Part shown: piece after piece, positions 9,924 to 17,639 of the stretch
Layout: each line of letters opens with the position of its first letter
Position numbering within the stretch: position 1 is the stretch's first letter
Assembly: GCA_043755595.1 (NCBI GenBank)
Contig: JAYUSQ010000228.1
Span: 1 to 40,914, forward strand
Length of the DNA stretch: 40,914 nt
Direction: 5' to 3'
DNA from: VFZP01 sp043755595
GTDB lineage: Bacteria; Acidobacteriota; Terriglobia; Bryobacterales; Bryobacteraceae
The notes under the pieces: generated by a model
The model's database searches: none
Seen by the model: the letters and a program-made list of their open reading frames with translations, nothing else
What the model was told of the DNA's origin: nothing
Made by a program: the position numbers and the translations under genes

Positions 9924-10730
9924 TCAATAAGGCTCGATTGACGCCTGGTCGGAGGGCAGAGTCATCCCGCTCAACGCGGCCCACGGCCGGCCGTCGGAGG
10001 CCACTACTAAGAGCGCCCCCAGCGTTCTAGGTTCGTAGCGATCGGCGAACGGAAATGTGACCGACCATTGCATCACGCCGCGAAAATCTTTCAACGTGGG
10101 CCATTGCTCACGCACCTCGACAAACAATTGCGCCCTCCCGTTGAGATTGACTTGATCGGTTAGAACTACTTCACCCGCAAGGTTGCGGAAGGTGACGTCT
10201 AGAACTACGCTCGAGGTCATGGACACCCAGACCATCAAAGGCTTTTGCTGCGGGTCGCTGAGATCAAGCGGCATAACCGAACGCCGTTCGTGTCCCGCCG
10301 AGTAGGGGACCGTGATACTCCGCACGATCTGCCCGCCGCCGTCTTTTTGCGTTAAGGTGGCGGAGACGCCGATCGACCGGTCGCCTATCTCCACCACCTC
10401 GGCAAATCCGCGCGTTAATACAGCCGCCGCCCCGTTAGTCTCGATCACCGCGGTCGCGCCGGGGGCCAGCGACACTTCCACCGTACCGCCCGAAGCTCTG
10501 CCACTCGAGAGTTTCAACCCCGGGCGCCACGGTTCGGAGTAGCCGCCGGCAGTCAGGAAAGCGGCTACCACCTGGGCGGGACTCTCCGACAGATTAGTTA
10601 CGGTAATTTGGCTGGACCATCCGCCCCCGTCTTGAATCAGCGGTAGAAATCTTTCCGTCGGGCCGACCGTGGCAGCTTTCGTGACCTGGCCGAGGGTCAA
10701 CAGCAGGATCGGGATGGGTAGACGCACCAA
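9924..10730 (-). CDS. Secreted hypothetical protein (beta-rich)
   Basis: About 268 aa. It starts with TTG at 10730 or, more likely, the next codon GTG (10727), giving a signal peptide MRLPIPILLLTLGQVTKA. The mature protein is rich in short beta-strand patterns (GWSSQITVTNLSESPAQVVAAF, APGATAVIE) reminiscent of the Ig-like surface or cell-matrix proteins common in Acidobacteriota. No catalytic motif is recognised. It lies 46 bp downstream of the response-regulator stop codon and 108 bp upstream of the alkaline phosphatase, all on the minus strand, so co-regulation is likely. Function unknown. Confidence 0.7.
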   Translation of the reverse strand: MVRLPIPILLLTLGQVTKAATVGPTERFLPLIQDGGGWSSQITVTNLSESPAQVVAAFLTAGGYSEPWRPGLKLSSGRASGGTVEVSLAPGATAVIETNGAAAVLTRGFAEVVEIGDRSIGVSATLTQKDGGGQIVRSITVPYSAGHERRSVMPLDLSDPQQKPLMVWVSMTSSVVLDVTFRNLAGEVVLTDQVNLNGRAQLFVEVREQWPTLKDFRGVMQWSVTFPFADRYEPRTLGALLVVASDGRPWAALSGMTLPSDQASIEPY

Positions 10731-10776
10731 TACAGATTAGTTGGACATCGTTACTGCGGAATGACAACGTGAGAGG

Positions 10777-11502
10777 TTAACTCACCAGTTCCAAGGACAC
10801 CCGGTCTGGGCTTTCGAAGCTGTACCCATACCCGCGTACCGACCGGATGAAACTGTGCGGGGCGCCTTCGGGCTCAATCTTATTGCGAAGGCGCAGCACG
10901 TACACGTCGACCACACGTTCAGTCAATCCGTCGGAACGGCCCCACACCCCATCAAGAAGCTGCCCGCGCGTCAGCACGAGCCCGGGCCGGTTCATCAGGA
11001 ACTCAAGCATGCGGAACTCGGTAGCGGTCAGCGACAATTCCTGGTTGTCTAACTTGACACGATGCCGGTGCCGGTCCAGTTCGAGCATCCCGGCTCGCAG
11101 CACGGCATTGGATTGTTCGCTCGGCGAGCGGAGATGACCCTTGATTCGCGCCGCTAGTTCGCGCACTGAAAACGGCTTGACCATATAATCGATCGCGCCC
11201 AACTCAAGCCCCAGGACCCGGTCGGCCTCCGAGCCGCGGGCAGTCAGGAAGATCACCGGAATATCCGCCAGTGTGTGGTGAGCCTTCAGTTTGCGGCAGA
11301 TGTCATAGCCATCTGAATCCGGCAGCATGACATCCAGTAAGATCACGTCGGGGCGCGTCCGTTCGCACAGTTCGACGCTTTCCTTCCCCGTCTGGCTCCC
11401 TGACACTTCGAAACCGTCCTTCGATAAGTTGTAGCGGACCAGCTCGAATAGGTCCGCGTCGTCTTCGATCAGTACTACTCGTTTTCCTGTTACGGGGCTC
11501 AC
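10777..11502 (-). CDS. PhoB/OmpR-family response regulator
   Basis: 241 aa cytoplasmic two-component regulator. Receiver domain 7-125: acidic pocket EDD (13-15), phospho-acceptor Asp57 in PDVILLDVMLP, conserved Thr in FLTARG, and Lys109 in DYMVKPF. Winged-helix DNA-binding domain at ~135-235: LTATEFRMLEFL, RGQLLDGVWG, RVVDVYVLRLRNKIE and IRSVRGYGYSF. It resembles PhoB/PhoP more than other OmpR members, and its neighbours (alkaline phosphatase, TonB receptor) support phosphate control, but the assignment by name is inference. Start GTG at 11502. No histidine kinase lies next to it, which is unusual because phoR normally adjoins phoB. Direct repeats like Pho half-sites lie just upstream, consistent with autoregulation. 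Confidence 0.92.
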   Translation of the reverse strand: MSPVTGKRVVLIEDDADLFELVRYNLSKDGFEVSGSQTGKESVELCERTRPDVILLDVMLPDSDGYDICRKLKAHHTLADIPVIFLTARGSEADRVLGLELGAIDYMVKPFSVRELAARIKGHLRSPSEQSNAVLRAGMLELDRHRHRVKLDNQELSLTATEFRMLEFLMNRPGLVLTRGQLLDGVWGRSDGLTERVVDVYVLRLRNKIEPEGAPHSFIRSVRGYGYSFESPDRVSLELVS

Positions 11503-11503
11503 C

Positions 11504-11546
11504 GTTACAGTTTCGCGAGTATTTATGAACAGTTCGTAACAGTTCG
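11504..11546 (-). promoter_or_regulatory. Direct repeats upstream of the response regulator, Pho-box-like
   Basis: On the minus strand, three CTGT-type elements precede the GTG start: CTGTTAC (11542-11536), CTGTTCA (11532-11526) and CTGTAAC (11510-11504). The first two sit in an exact 9-bp direct repeat (AACAGTTCG on the plus strand, 11528-11536 and 11538-11546) with 10-bp periodicity. The third lies 22 bp (two 11-bp steps) beyond the second. E. coli Pho half-sites are CTGTCAT spaced 11 bp, so the fit is partial. A DNA-binding site for the adjacent regulator is an inference. Confidence 0.45.
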
Positions 11547-11582
11547 ATCAATTGGTGGTCAATCGATTCGGTTCCGCACAGC

Positions 11583-11624
11583 AAAAGGCCCCGGGGCGCG
11601 CATTCGAGGGCGCGGCCCGGGGCC
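11583..11624 (-). terminator. Rho-independent terminator after the beta-helix gene
   Basis: GGCCCCGGG at 11587-11595 pairs perfectly with CCCGGGGCC at 11616-11624, and the stem extends inward by five more pairs after one mismatch. Read on the minus strand, the hairpin is followed by TTTT (11586-11583). It begins about 18 bp past the stop codon of the gene at 11643-13499 and separates that operon from the response-regulator unit. Confidence 0.8.
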
Positions 11625-11642
11625 ATGACGAGTCAGGTTAGT

Positions 11643-13499
11643 TTAAGGTTGGATATCGGACTCAAGCAACCAGTTGGTCCACTCTTCGGTCCAGTCCTCG
11701 TCACCGATGCCGCCGGTGAACTTAGCGGACTGGTCGAAGAATCCATCGTCGGGAGGAGCCACCCAACCGGTGCGGAAGAGCGGGCTGCCGAACATACCGG
11801 AGAAGTCCGGATCGCTGTATTCAAACGGGCGGGCGGCCAGTGGATCGGCGATCACAAAGTTCTGCCCGCCGCCGCCGTTTTGGCCCTGAGCATAGGTAAG
11901 ACTGAAGACTCCAGTAGCGACCGGTCCCGCCGCGTTGGCCGTCGCGATGTTTCCCGCGAGAGTATCGGCCGGCTGTGTACCACCGAGATTGTTCTTCCAG
12001 CAGAGAATGCCGTTCATCTTGAGATTTCCGCCGGTAGCCTGGCCTTGCGTGGCCGCGTCGTTGAGGTCAAGGCAGGAGCTGAAGAAGTTGCCAATCACTG
12101 TGTTATTAACGCTCCCGCGCGCACCGCGGCGAAGGAAGATACCGGGTGCATTCGCTTCGTCGAACCCCACCTTGCCGCTGCCGTAGAAAGTGAAGTTGAA
12201 GATGTTCGGATCCGAGAAAGGCGTGGCCGCCTGATTGTATTCGCTGTTATCGCCTTCAATGCCACGGTTGCCGGGATTGTCGGGGCTCTGGAACATCAGA
12301 CCATATTGCAGCCGGCCGGTCCAACCAAGCTGGTAGTCGACAAAGTCGTCGGCGCCGTGACCGCCCACGAGATATTTGGCGTCCATCGTGCCGCCGAACC
12401 ATTCAAACGAGTCGTCCTTGCCGTAAGTGGCCTGTAAGTGCTCAGCCACAGTGCCTTTACCGCAGCCGCCGAAGGTGAACGAATTCAATTCGTTGTTGGG
12501 CGACAGAATCGTGCCCGCGAATTCAACCCGGACGTAGCGAAGTACGCCGCAGCTATGATTCGGATCGGACCCGCCATAGGCGCTATCGGCGTTGCCGACC
12601 AGGCCTTCAATGAAGAACGTGCCAGCCGCATTGGTGCAGCCACCCGCCGGGCAAATGCCGCCCTGCGTGTTGGCTCCAACATTGATGGGCGCCTTGCCAA
12701 GCATTACCAGCCCGCCCCAATCGCCGCGTTGGCGTTGGCCAAACGGCTGGGAGCTTGTCATGATGATCGGGCGAGACTTGGTGCCGCTGGCATTGATCTT
12801 GCCGTTCTGCGTGACAATAATCGCCGATGGCGGCGTGGTGCCCGGCTGGCCTTGCACAAAGGTTCCCGGTTGAACGGTCAGCGTGGCGTTGTTCTTCACG
12901 TAGACAATGCCGCGGACCTCCCACAGTGTGTCGTTGGTCAGCGTGCGGTCCGCGCTAATGTCGCCCGTGATCGCAGTGGTTCCCTTGACCACGCCGATTT
13001 TCATGTAAGCCGATTTCAGCACGCGCGTGCCGGCATAATCGCGGAGTTGGACGGCGATGGTATGCATGCCCGGTTCATCGGGCATCGAGATCGCGCCAAA
13101 GCGTCCACCCGCTCCGGCCAGAGTGGCTTTCGTAGCGTTAGCAAGAGACGTAGGCTGAAAGCCAGCCGCAAGCGTGTTGCCTTCGATATCGACTGGTGCG
13201 CTTCCACTGTTGGGGAGGTAGGTAACCGCACCGGTCTGGTTGTTCTGTCGATACACGAACACTGTGTAGGGGTAGAGGTCCCCGTTGGTCTTGACGGTCC
13301 ATTTCAGGGTCAGCTCCTGGCCAGGCTGATACGTGTATTTGTCGCTCCAGATCCACATGGCCACTTTGGTGCGGGGCCCGTTATAGATGGCGGCCTGGCG
13401 GCCCGCGACATCGCTCTTGATTGTGGTGATCGGTGCCTCTTGGGCGGCTGCGGCCGCAGCCCAAGCGAACACACCGAAGGTGAGTAGTCGAACTCGCAT
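11643..13499 (-). CDS. Secreted beta-helix-like protein, probable partner of the adjacent TonB receptor
   Basis: 618 aa with a signal peptide (MRVRLLTFGVFAWAAAAAAQ). Residues ~40-170 look like a beta-sandwich (LTLKWTVKTNGDLYPYTVFV). From ~175 the protein has the pattern TLTNDTLWEVRGIVYVKNNA followed by LTVQPGTFVQG, IIVTQNGKI and RPIIMTSS, then Gly/Asn-rich turns (RGDWGGLVMLGKAP, IEGDNSEYNQAATPF). This is the style of large right-handed beta-helix or pectate-lyase-fold exoproteins. Four or more Cys suggest disulfides (GGICPAGGC, HSCGVLRY). It starts 25 bp after the TonB-receptor stop and ends at a terminator, so it is the last gene of that operon. I infer a cell-surface or periplasmic substrate-handling role linked to the receptor; no enzymatic motif is certain. 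Confidence 0.8.
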   Translation of the reverse strand: MRVRLLTFGVFAWAAAAAAQEAPITTIKSDVAGRQAAIYNGPRTKVAMWIWSDKYTYQPGQELTLKWTVKTNGDLYPYTVFVYRQNNQTGAVTYLPNSGSAPVDIEGNTLAAGFQPTSLANATKATLAGAGGRFGAISMPDEPGMHTIAVQLRDYAGTRVLKSAYMKIGVVKGTTAITGDISADRTLTNDTLWEVRGIVYVKNNATLTVQPGTFVQGQPGTTPPSAIIVTQNGKINASGTKSRPIIMTSSQPFGQRQRGDWGGLVMLGKAPINVGANTQGGICPAGGCTNAAGTFFIEGLVGNADSAYGGSDPNHSCGVLRYVRVEFAGTILSPNNELNSFTFGGCGKGTVAEHLQATYGKDDSFEWFGGTMDAKYLVGGHGADDFVDYQLGWTGRLQYGLMFQSPDNPGNRGIEGDNSEYNQAATPFSDPNIFNFTFYGSGKVGFDEANAPGIFLRRGARGSVNNTVIGNFFSSCLDLNDAATQGQATGGNLKMNGILCWKNNLGGTQPADTLAGNIATANAAGPVATGVFSLTYAQGQNGGGGQNFVIADPLAARPFEYSDPDFSGMFGSPLFRTGWVAPPDDGFFDQSAKFTGGIGDEDWTEEWTNWLLESDIQP

Positions 13500-13524
13500 G
13501 ATCTCTCTCCTATTGATTGACTAG

Positions 13525-16299
13525 TTACTTGGTTTCAGCGGCAAAGGAATAGCTGATGCCCACCTGGAAATTCCGGCCCAGGCGATAGCTGCGTTGAAGA
13601 ATGTCGCCCTGCATCCAGCGGTACTCATTGTTGGCGAGATTTTCCGCCTCGAAGCGCAAAGTCCATTTCGCCTTCTCGTCGAAGGTGTACCGGTAGACAA
13701 AGTCGATGAACTTGTTGCCTTGCTGATAGATGTCGGGCAGGCTGAACGTCCCGACATCGGAGATTCGCCGGCCCACGTAGTTCGCGAAAAACTTTGCGTC
13801 GCTGCGGACCTTGGGATTATTCCATTGGAGGATTGAATTGAAGATGAAGCGCGATTGCCCCAATAACGCGCGGGATTGGGAGGTTACAATCGTGGCGTCC
13901 TGCGGCCTGATGTCGATGTTAGAGTCGACAAAGGTGAAGTTAGACGAGACGCCGAAGTCCTTCAACTTGGGCGAAAGCCGCGCCAGCGACTGGCGATATT
14001 CAAGTTCAATACCGTAGTTCTTGGCGCCCTGGGCATTCACGAAAGTTTGTCGAAGGTCGTTGGACGGCACAATCGTCTGTTCAATGGGATTCTTGAATTG
14101 TTTCGCGAAGAAGCTGACGGCGATCAGTTGATTGCCGCCCGGAAACATCTCCCACCGCACGTCGTAGTTATTCACCGTGGCGCGGAGCAGGTTAGGATTG
14201 CCGCTCACCACGAAACCGCCGAGGACATTGTTAAAGTCGAAGGGCGAAAGTTCGCGGAAGTCCGGACGAGACAAAGTCCGGCTGGCGGAGAACCGGAAGT
14301 TCTGTTTTGGATTCAGCGAATAGATTACGTTGACGGCGGGCGCTGGGTCCCGGTTGGCCAGCCCGGCTCGAACCGGCTGAGCGTTTGGTACGCGGTTGTC
14401 GAACGTAGTTACTCTCTGGTCGGCATCCTCGATGCGGACACCGCCCTCCACGCGCCACTTGGGGCTAAGGTTTAGATCCACCATCACATAGCCTGCGTAG
14501 ATGTTCATCTTGGCGTCATAGGTGTCGGTGGCGCGGGTGAATTCCGTGATCTGGAAGCCATTGGGCCGGATGTTGGCGGGGGCGAAAAGTTGGTTGCTGG
14601 GCAGGAATAGGTTGAGCGTGGTTAGCTGCTGCGGCGCGAACAAGAACCGGCGAGCCGAGAAATCGCGATTGCGGATGGTAACCCGCACCCCGGTCTTAAA
14701 CAGCCCGGATATCTTCCCCTTGAAGAAGGGGACACTGAAGTCGCCTTGCGGTTCAACGATCCGGTCGTTGAGATCGGAGAAGAATCGGAGTCCGGAGCCG
14801 CTGGTGGCCGCGAAGGTAAATCGTCCATCCGGTATCTGGTTGCGGATCACTTCTCTCAGATCAGGCTCATCGCGTTGTGATCTTGAGTAGGTGACTTGCC
14901 AGTGGATCAGGCCGTTGTGGAACTTCGGGAGCGAATGGTCGCCTTCGACGCCCGACGAAACGAGCAGGCGTTGAATGTAGCGTAGACGCTGCGTATTGAC
15001 GATGCCGTCCACGCCGCCGTCATAGCCTTGAAATTCGCGCGCCGACTTTTCCGAATCGTGCGTGAAGGTGTTTTTGAAAACTATCTTGTTATTCGAATTA
15101 ATCCGGATTGCGGCGTTGAGAACCGCGCCCATGCGCGCGGCCTCGCTGTATTCACGGAAATCTTTATACTCGGTGAAGATGATCGGTCTGTTGTCGCCCT
15201 GCCGGATGTAACGCTGCAGTTCACTTTGCAGTTGCGGCCTATTAGAAAAACTGAAGGCGCTCACGATTCCAATTCGCCCAAAGGTTCCGCCAGCGACCGC
15301 GGACCAATCGAAGGCAGGCCGTTGGGAGTTAGTGGCAGTAGGCTCCCAGGTGTTGGCGAAGGATTGGCCGAGATTCTGGAGTTGCGCTTGACTGAATTGG
15401 CCGACGGTCAACCGCTGTTCGACTGGTATAGCCGACGGCAGCGCGCGGTTCCCGGAGCCGAAGCCCCAGAAATCGGTTGAGCCGCCCGGATAAGTTAGGA
15501 ACTTATTGAAGGTGGTGACGGTGTTGAAGCCGGTCTTGAGTGAGAACTGCAACACCTTCTGGATAGGAAACTCGATCGTCTTGAGTTGCACCAGGCCACC
15601 GGAAAACTCGGCGGGAAGATCGGGCGAGTAAGTCTTGGCGATCTTGATACTATCGATCATGCCCGACGGGAAGAGATCGAGCGGCACCACTCGCTTTTCC
15701 GGCTCGGTCGTCGGTATCACGGAGCCATTCAATTGCGTGGCGCTATACCGCTCGCCCAAGCCGCGCACATAAACAAAGCCGTCGCCGACGACGCTAACTC
15801 CGGTGACTTTTTCGAGTGCCCCTGCCGCATCTCCTGCCGCGCCGCCAGTTAGTTCCTCTCTGCTAATGCTATCGCTGACGACAGCCGAAAGTTTGCGCTC
15901 GTTGAGCATCGCTTCAGCGTTTGAAGTGACAGCGTCGATCTTATCGACAACATCGAGCGTCGTGACGTTTGCTTTGTTTGACATGACGGCGCTGGCTTCG
16001 GTGTCTTCGCCGGCTTTGATAATGACATCGGTCATCTCGACGGGCGCATAGTTCGGCGCGGTCAGATTGATCGTGTATTTGCCGGGCGAAAGCACAAGCT
16101 TGAAGCGTCCGTCGGTGTCGGTGAGATTCTTATCGCTCGATTGGCCGTTGATGGCGATACTGACCCCAGGAATCGGCCGGCCGGTTTGCCCGTCGAGAAC
16201 GAAGCCGCTGGTCGTGCCAGTGGAATTTTGCGCGAGCAAGGGCGCAGAAGTGGACACCAGCCAGACTAGGGCCGTTAAGAGGAAATATCTATTGAACAA
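13525..16299 (-). CDS. TonB-dependent outer-membrane receptor
   Basis: 924 aa. Signal peptide at 1-23 (LVSTSAPLLAQ), carboxypeptidase-regulatory beta-sandwich at ~28-105 (GTTSGFVLDGQTGRPIPGVS), then a canonical plug at ~125-265 containing DAAGALEKVTGVSVVGDGFV, YVRGLGERYSATQLNGS and PDLPAEFSGGLVQL. The long barrel contains the C-terminal TonB-receptor motif (RTLSRPDFRELSPFDF). It imports a ligand across the outer membrane using TonB energy; a phosphorus-containing ligand is inferred from context. The start appears to be TTG at 16299, overlapping the 3' end of the upstream gene by 11 bp, so translation is probably coupled. No better ATG exists before the signal peptide. Confidence 0.93.
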   Translation of the reverse strand: MFNRYFLLTALVWLVSTSAPLLAQNSTGTTSGFVLDGQTGRPIPGVSIAINGQSSDKNLTDTDGRFKLVLSPGKYTINLTAPNYAPVEMTDVIIKAGEDTEASAVMSNKANVTTLDVVDKIDAVTSNAEAMLNERKLSAVVSDSISREELTGGAAGDAAGALEKVTGVSVVGDGFVYVRGLGERYSATQLNGSVIPTTEPEKRVVPLDLFPSGMIDSIKIAKTYSPDLPAEFSGGLVQLKTIEFPIQKVLQFSLKTGFNTVTTFNKFLTYPGGSTDFWGFGSGNRALPSAIPVEQRLTVGQFSQAQLQNLGQSFANTWEPTATNSQRPAFDWSAVAGGTFGRIGIVSAFSFSNRPQLQSELQRYIRQGDNRPIIFTEYKDFREYSEAARMGAVLNAAIRINSNNKIVFKNTFTHDSEKSAREFQGYDGGVDGIVNTQRLRYIQRLLVSSGVEGDHSLPKFHNGLIHWQVTYSRSQRDEPDLREVIRNQIPDGRFTFAATSGSGLRFFSDLNDRIVEPQGDFSVPFFKGKISGLFKTGVRVTIRNRDFSARRFLFAPQQLTTLNLFLPSNQLFAPANIRPNGFQITEFTRATDTYDAKMNIYAGYVMVDLNLSPKWRVEGGVRIEDADQRVTTFDNRVPNAQPVRAGLANRDPAPAVNVIYSLNPKQNFRFSASRTLSRPDFRELSPFDFNNVLGGFVVSGNPNLLRATVNNYDVRWEMFPGGNQLIAVSFFAKQFKNPIEQTIVPSNDLRQTFVNAQGAKNYGIELEYRQSLARLSPKLKDFGVSSNFTFVDSNIDIRPQDATIVTSQSRALLGQSRFIFNSILQWNNPKVRSDAKFFANYVGRRISDVGTFSLPDIYQQGNKFIDFVYRYTFDEKAKWTLRFEAENLANNEYRWMQGDILQRSYRLGRNFQVGISYSFAAETK

Positions 16300-17023
16300 A
16301 GACAGCTACCTCGTTGGAGTCCAGTCCGTCGATAAAAATCCGCACCGGTACCCGCCCGTTCAGAAACGCTCGATCGGGAATGAACGCGTTCACCTGCCAG
16401 AGGCCTGCGACACCGGGGGTAAGACCACTGAATTGGACCGTGGCCTCCACCCCGCCGATAAAGACCTGCGGCGTAGAAACGCTGGAGAGCAGGCCCGTGA
16501 CGCCCGCGCCGTCAACGACCGTGCCACCTTGCACTCGGCCGGCGCCAGTCCCATAGATCTGAATCACCTCTCCGCGCCTTGCCGGATTGCCTGACGTGTT
16601 CAGGCTGCTGTTTTGGTTAAGGATGGCGCCCTTGGGCGGATTGGCCGTGTCCTGAACGAAGATCCCAGGAGCCGACCGTAGCACCCGCACAGAGCCATTG
16701 AGCGCTCCAGCGGAGGTCGTGACGACGACGGGCTTCAGCCCGGGTTCGACGGCGTAGGGAATAAGGAAATTGATCTGCGACTGGGAAACGAAGTAGACTG
16801 GGGCCGCGACGCCGTCAACCGTGACAGACACACCGTTCAGAGTCTTTGGGAACGGAAGGGTTGGCGCTGTCAGGCTGGTGACGCCTGCAAAGTTGCCTCC
16901 GGCTGTAGCCCAAGCTCCGCCGGTGGTTTCTGGGCGGAAACTGGCTCCGTTGACTACGACGACTTGTTGGGCCGCCAGTGCGGCGGTCAGGAGGATTGGA
17001 GCGGTTAGGATTCTGAGGAGCAT
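16289..17023 (-). CDS. TIGR03437-type secreted protein, first gene of TonB-receptor operon
   Basis: About 244 aa from ATG 17023, which gives an ideal signal peptide (MLLRILTAPILLTAALAAQQ). A TTG at 17053 would add ten residues but would lie upstream of the start predicted from the Pho-like promoter. The mature protein is almost entirely one domain: VVVNGASFRPETTGGAWA, VSVTVDGVAAPVYFVSQSQI, NFLIPY, GEVIQIYGTGAG and the ending PVRIFIDGLDSNEVAVFV. This matches my knowledge of the TIGR03437 domain, which is strongly expanded in Solibacter and usually found as a C-terminal module of large secreted proteins. Here it stands alone. Its stop codon overlaps the TonB-receptor start. Function unknown; it may be an envelope accessory to the receptor. 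Confidence 0.85.
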   Translation of the reverse strand: MLLRILTAPILLTAALAAQQVVVVNGASFRPETTGGAWATAGGNFAGVTSLTAPTLPFPKTLNGVSVTVDGVAAPVYFVSQSQINFLIPYAVEPGLKPVVVTTSAGALNGSVRVLRSAPGIFVQDTANPPKGAILNQNSSLNTSGNPARRGEVIQIYGTGAGRVQGGTVVDGAGVTGLLSSVSTPQVFIGGVEATVQFSGLTPGVAGLWQVNAFIPDRAFLNGRVPVRIFIDGLDSNEVAVFVQ

Positions 17024-17067
17024 GGGTTGGAACCCGGTGGGTTTGAACTTCAAGGTACAGGGGTTTT

Positions 17068-17096
17068 ATGAACGTCCAATGAACGGATGATGAGAA
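17068..17096 (-). promoter_or_regulatory. Pho-box-like phased direct repeats upstream of the TIGR03437/TonB-receptor operon
   Basis: On the minus strand, CGTTCAT at 17085-17079 and CGTTCAT at 17074-17068 are identical 7-mers separated by 4 bp. This is exactly the 7+4+7 arrangement of an E. coli Pho box (half-site CTGTCAT, 5 of 7 match). A weaker third copy, TTCTCAT (17096-17090), is in the same 11-bp phase. Ten bp downstream is TACCTT (17057-17052), the spacing at which a -10 element follows a Pho box, and ATG 17023 follows. The repeats are seen directly; binding by the regulator at 10777-11502 is inferred. Confidence 0.6.
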
Positions 17097-17639
17097 TTTG
17101 GGTACGGCGAGATGGTGGTTTTGGAGTGCTTCCGGCGCAGTTCTCTAATGCTTCTACTCTATGAACTCTATAGCTATAACAGAATTAGTAGTGGCTGTGG
17201 AATTGTGGAAAACTCCGTAAGGCGTTGAACTGAAGCTGGTTGAGTTGGCTCCCCTTTGTGGGTATTGAGGTCGTAGACGGTCTAGGGATCTTCCTTAGGC
17301 TAGTCTATGCACGCGCTTGAACAGGATATTCAATGAGCGAGTGTGGAAAAGCCAGTAAGAGTCTTTAATTCATTGTTTTATAAGGTGGGAATCCTGTTGA
17401 TGTCGCGCTTGTGGGTATCATTGCTTACCCTTGATTATGGGGGTTGGTGGGGAGGGGGCCCAAAGTAGGGGATGTCAGCCTGGGGGAGTGAATCAGGCTG
17501 CTGGAATATAGGACGTACCGTATGGTTTAGGCCGGAGCTCCGGAATCGACAGGTCGAAATTTGTTGCGCGGGTTCAGCTAATTCTGTGAGGCGTTCGCGC
17601 GTTCCTTGCAAATCCGGATCGGAGGTCCGGCATCTCATG
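17097..17639 (+). other. Intergenic stretch, no convincing gene; G-rich motif and two TGTGGAAAA nonamers
   Basis: About 540 bp that is more AT-rich than its surroundings between 17100 and 17400. It holds TGTGGAAAA at 17204-17212 and again at 17342-17350 (resembling DnaA-box variants), and a run of four G-tracts of 4-5 G at 17439-17471. Short reading frames here have no recognisable content. Confidence 0.5.

Noticed and set aside
11527..11535. GAACAGTTC as a LexA box
   Set aside because: Spacer between GAAC and GTTC is one base, not four as in known GAAC-N4-GTTC LexA sites.
12438..13487. 349-residue plus-strand open frame
   Set aside because: It lies wholly opposite the intact secreted beta-helix-like gene, is Arg/Ala-rich and has no recognisable domain; it is a shadow frame in GC-rich DNA.
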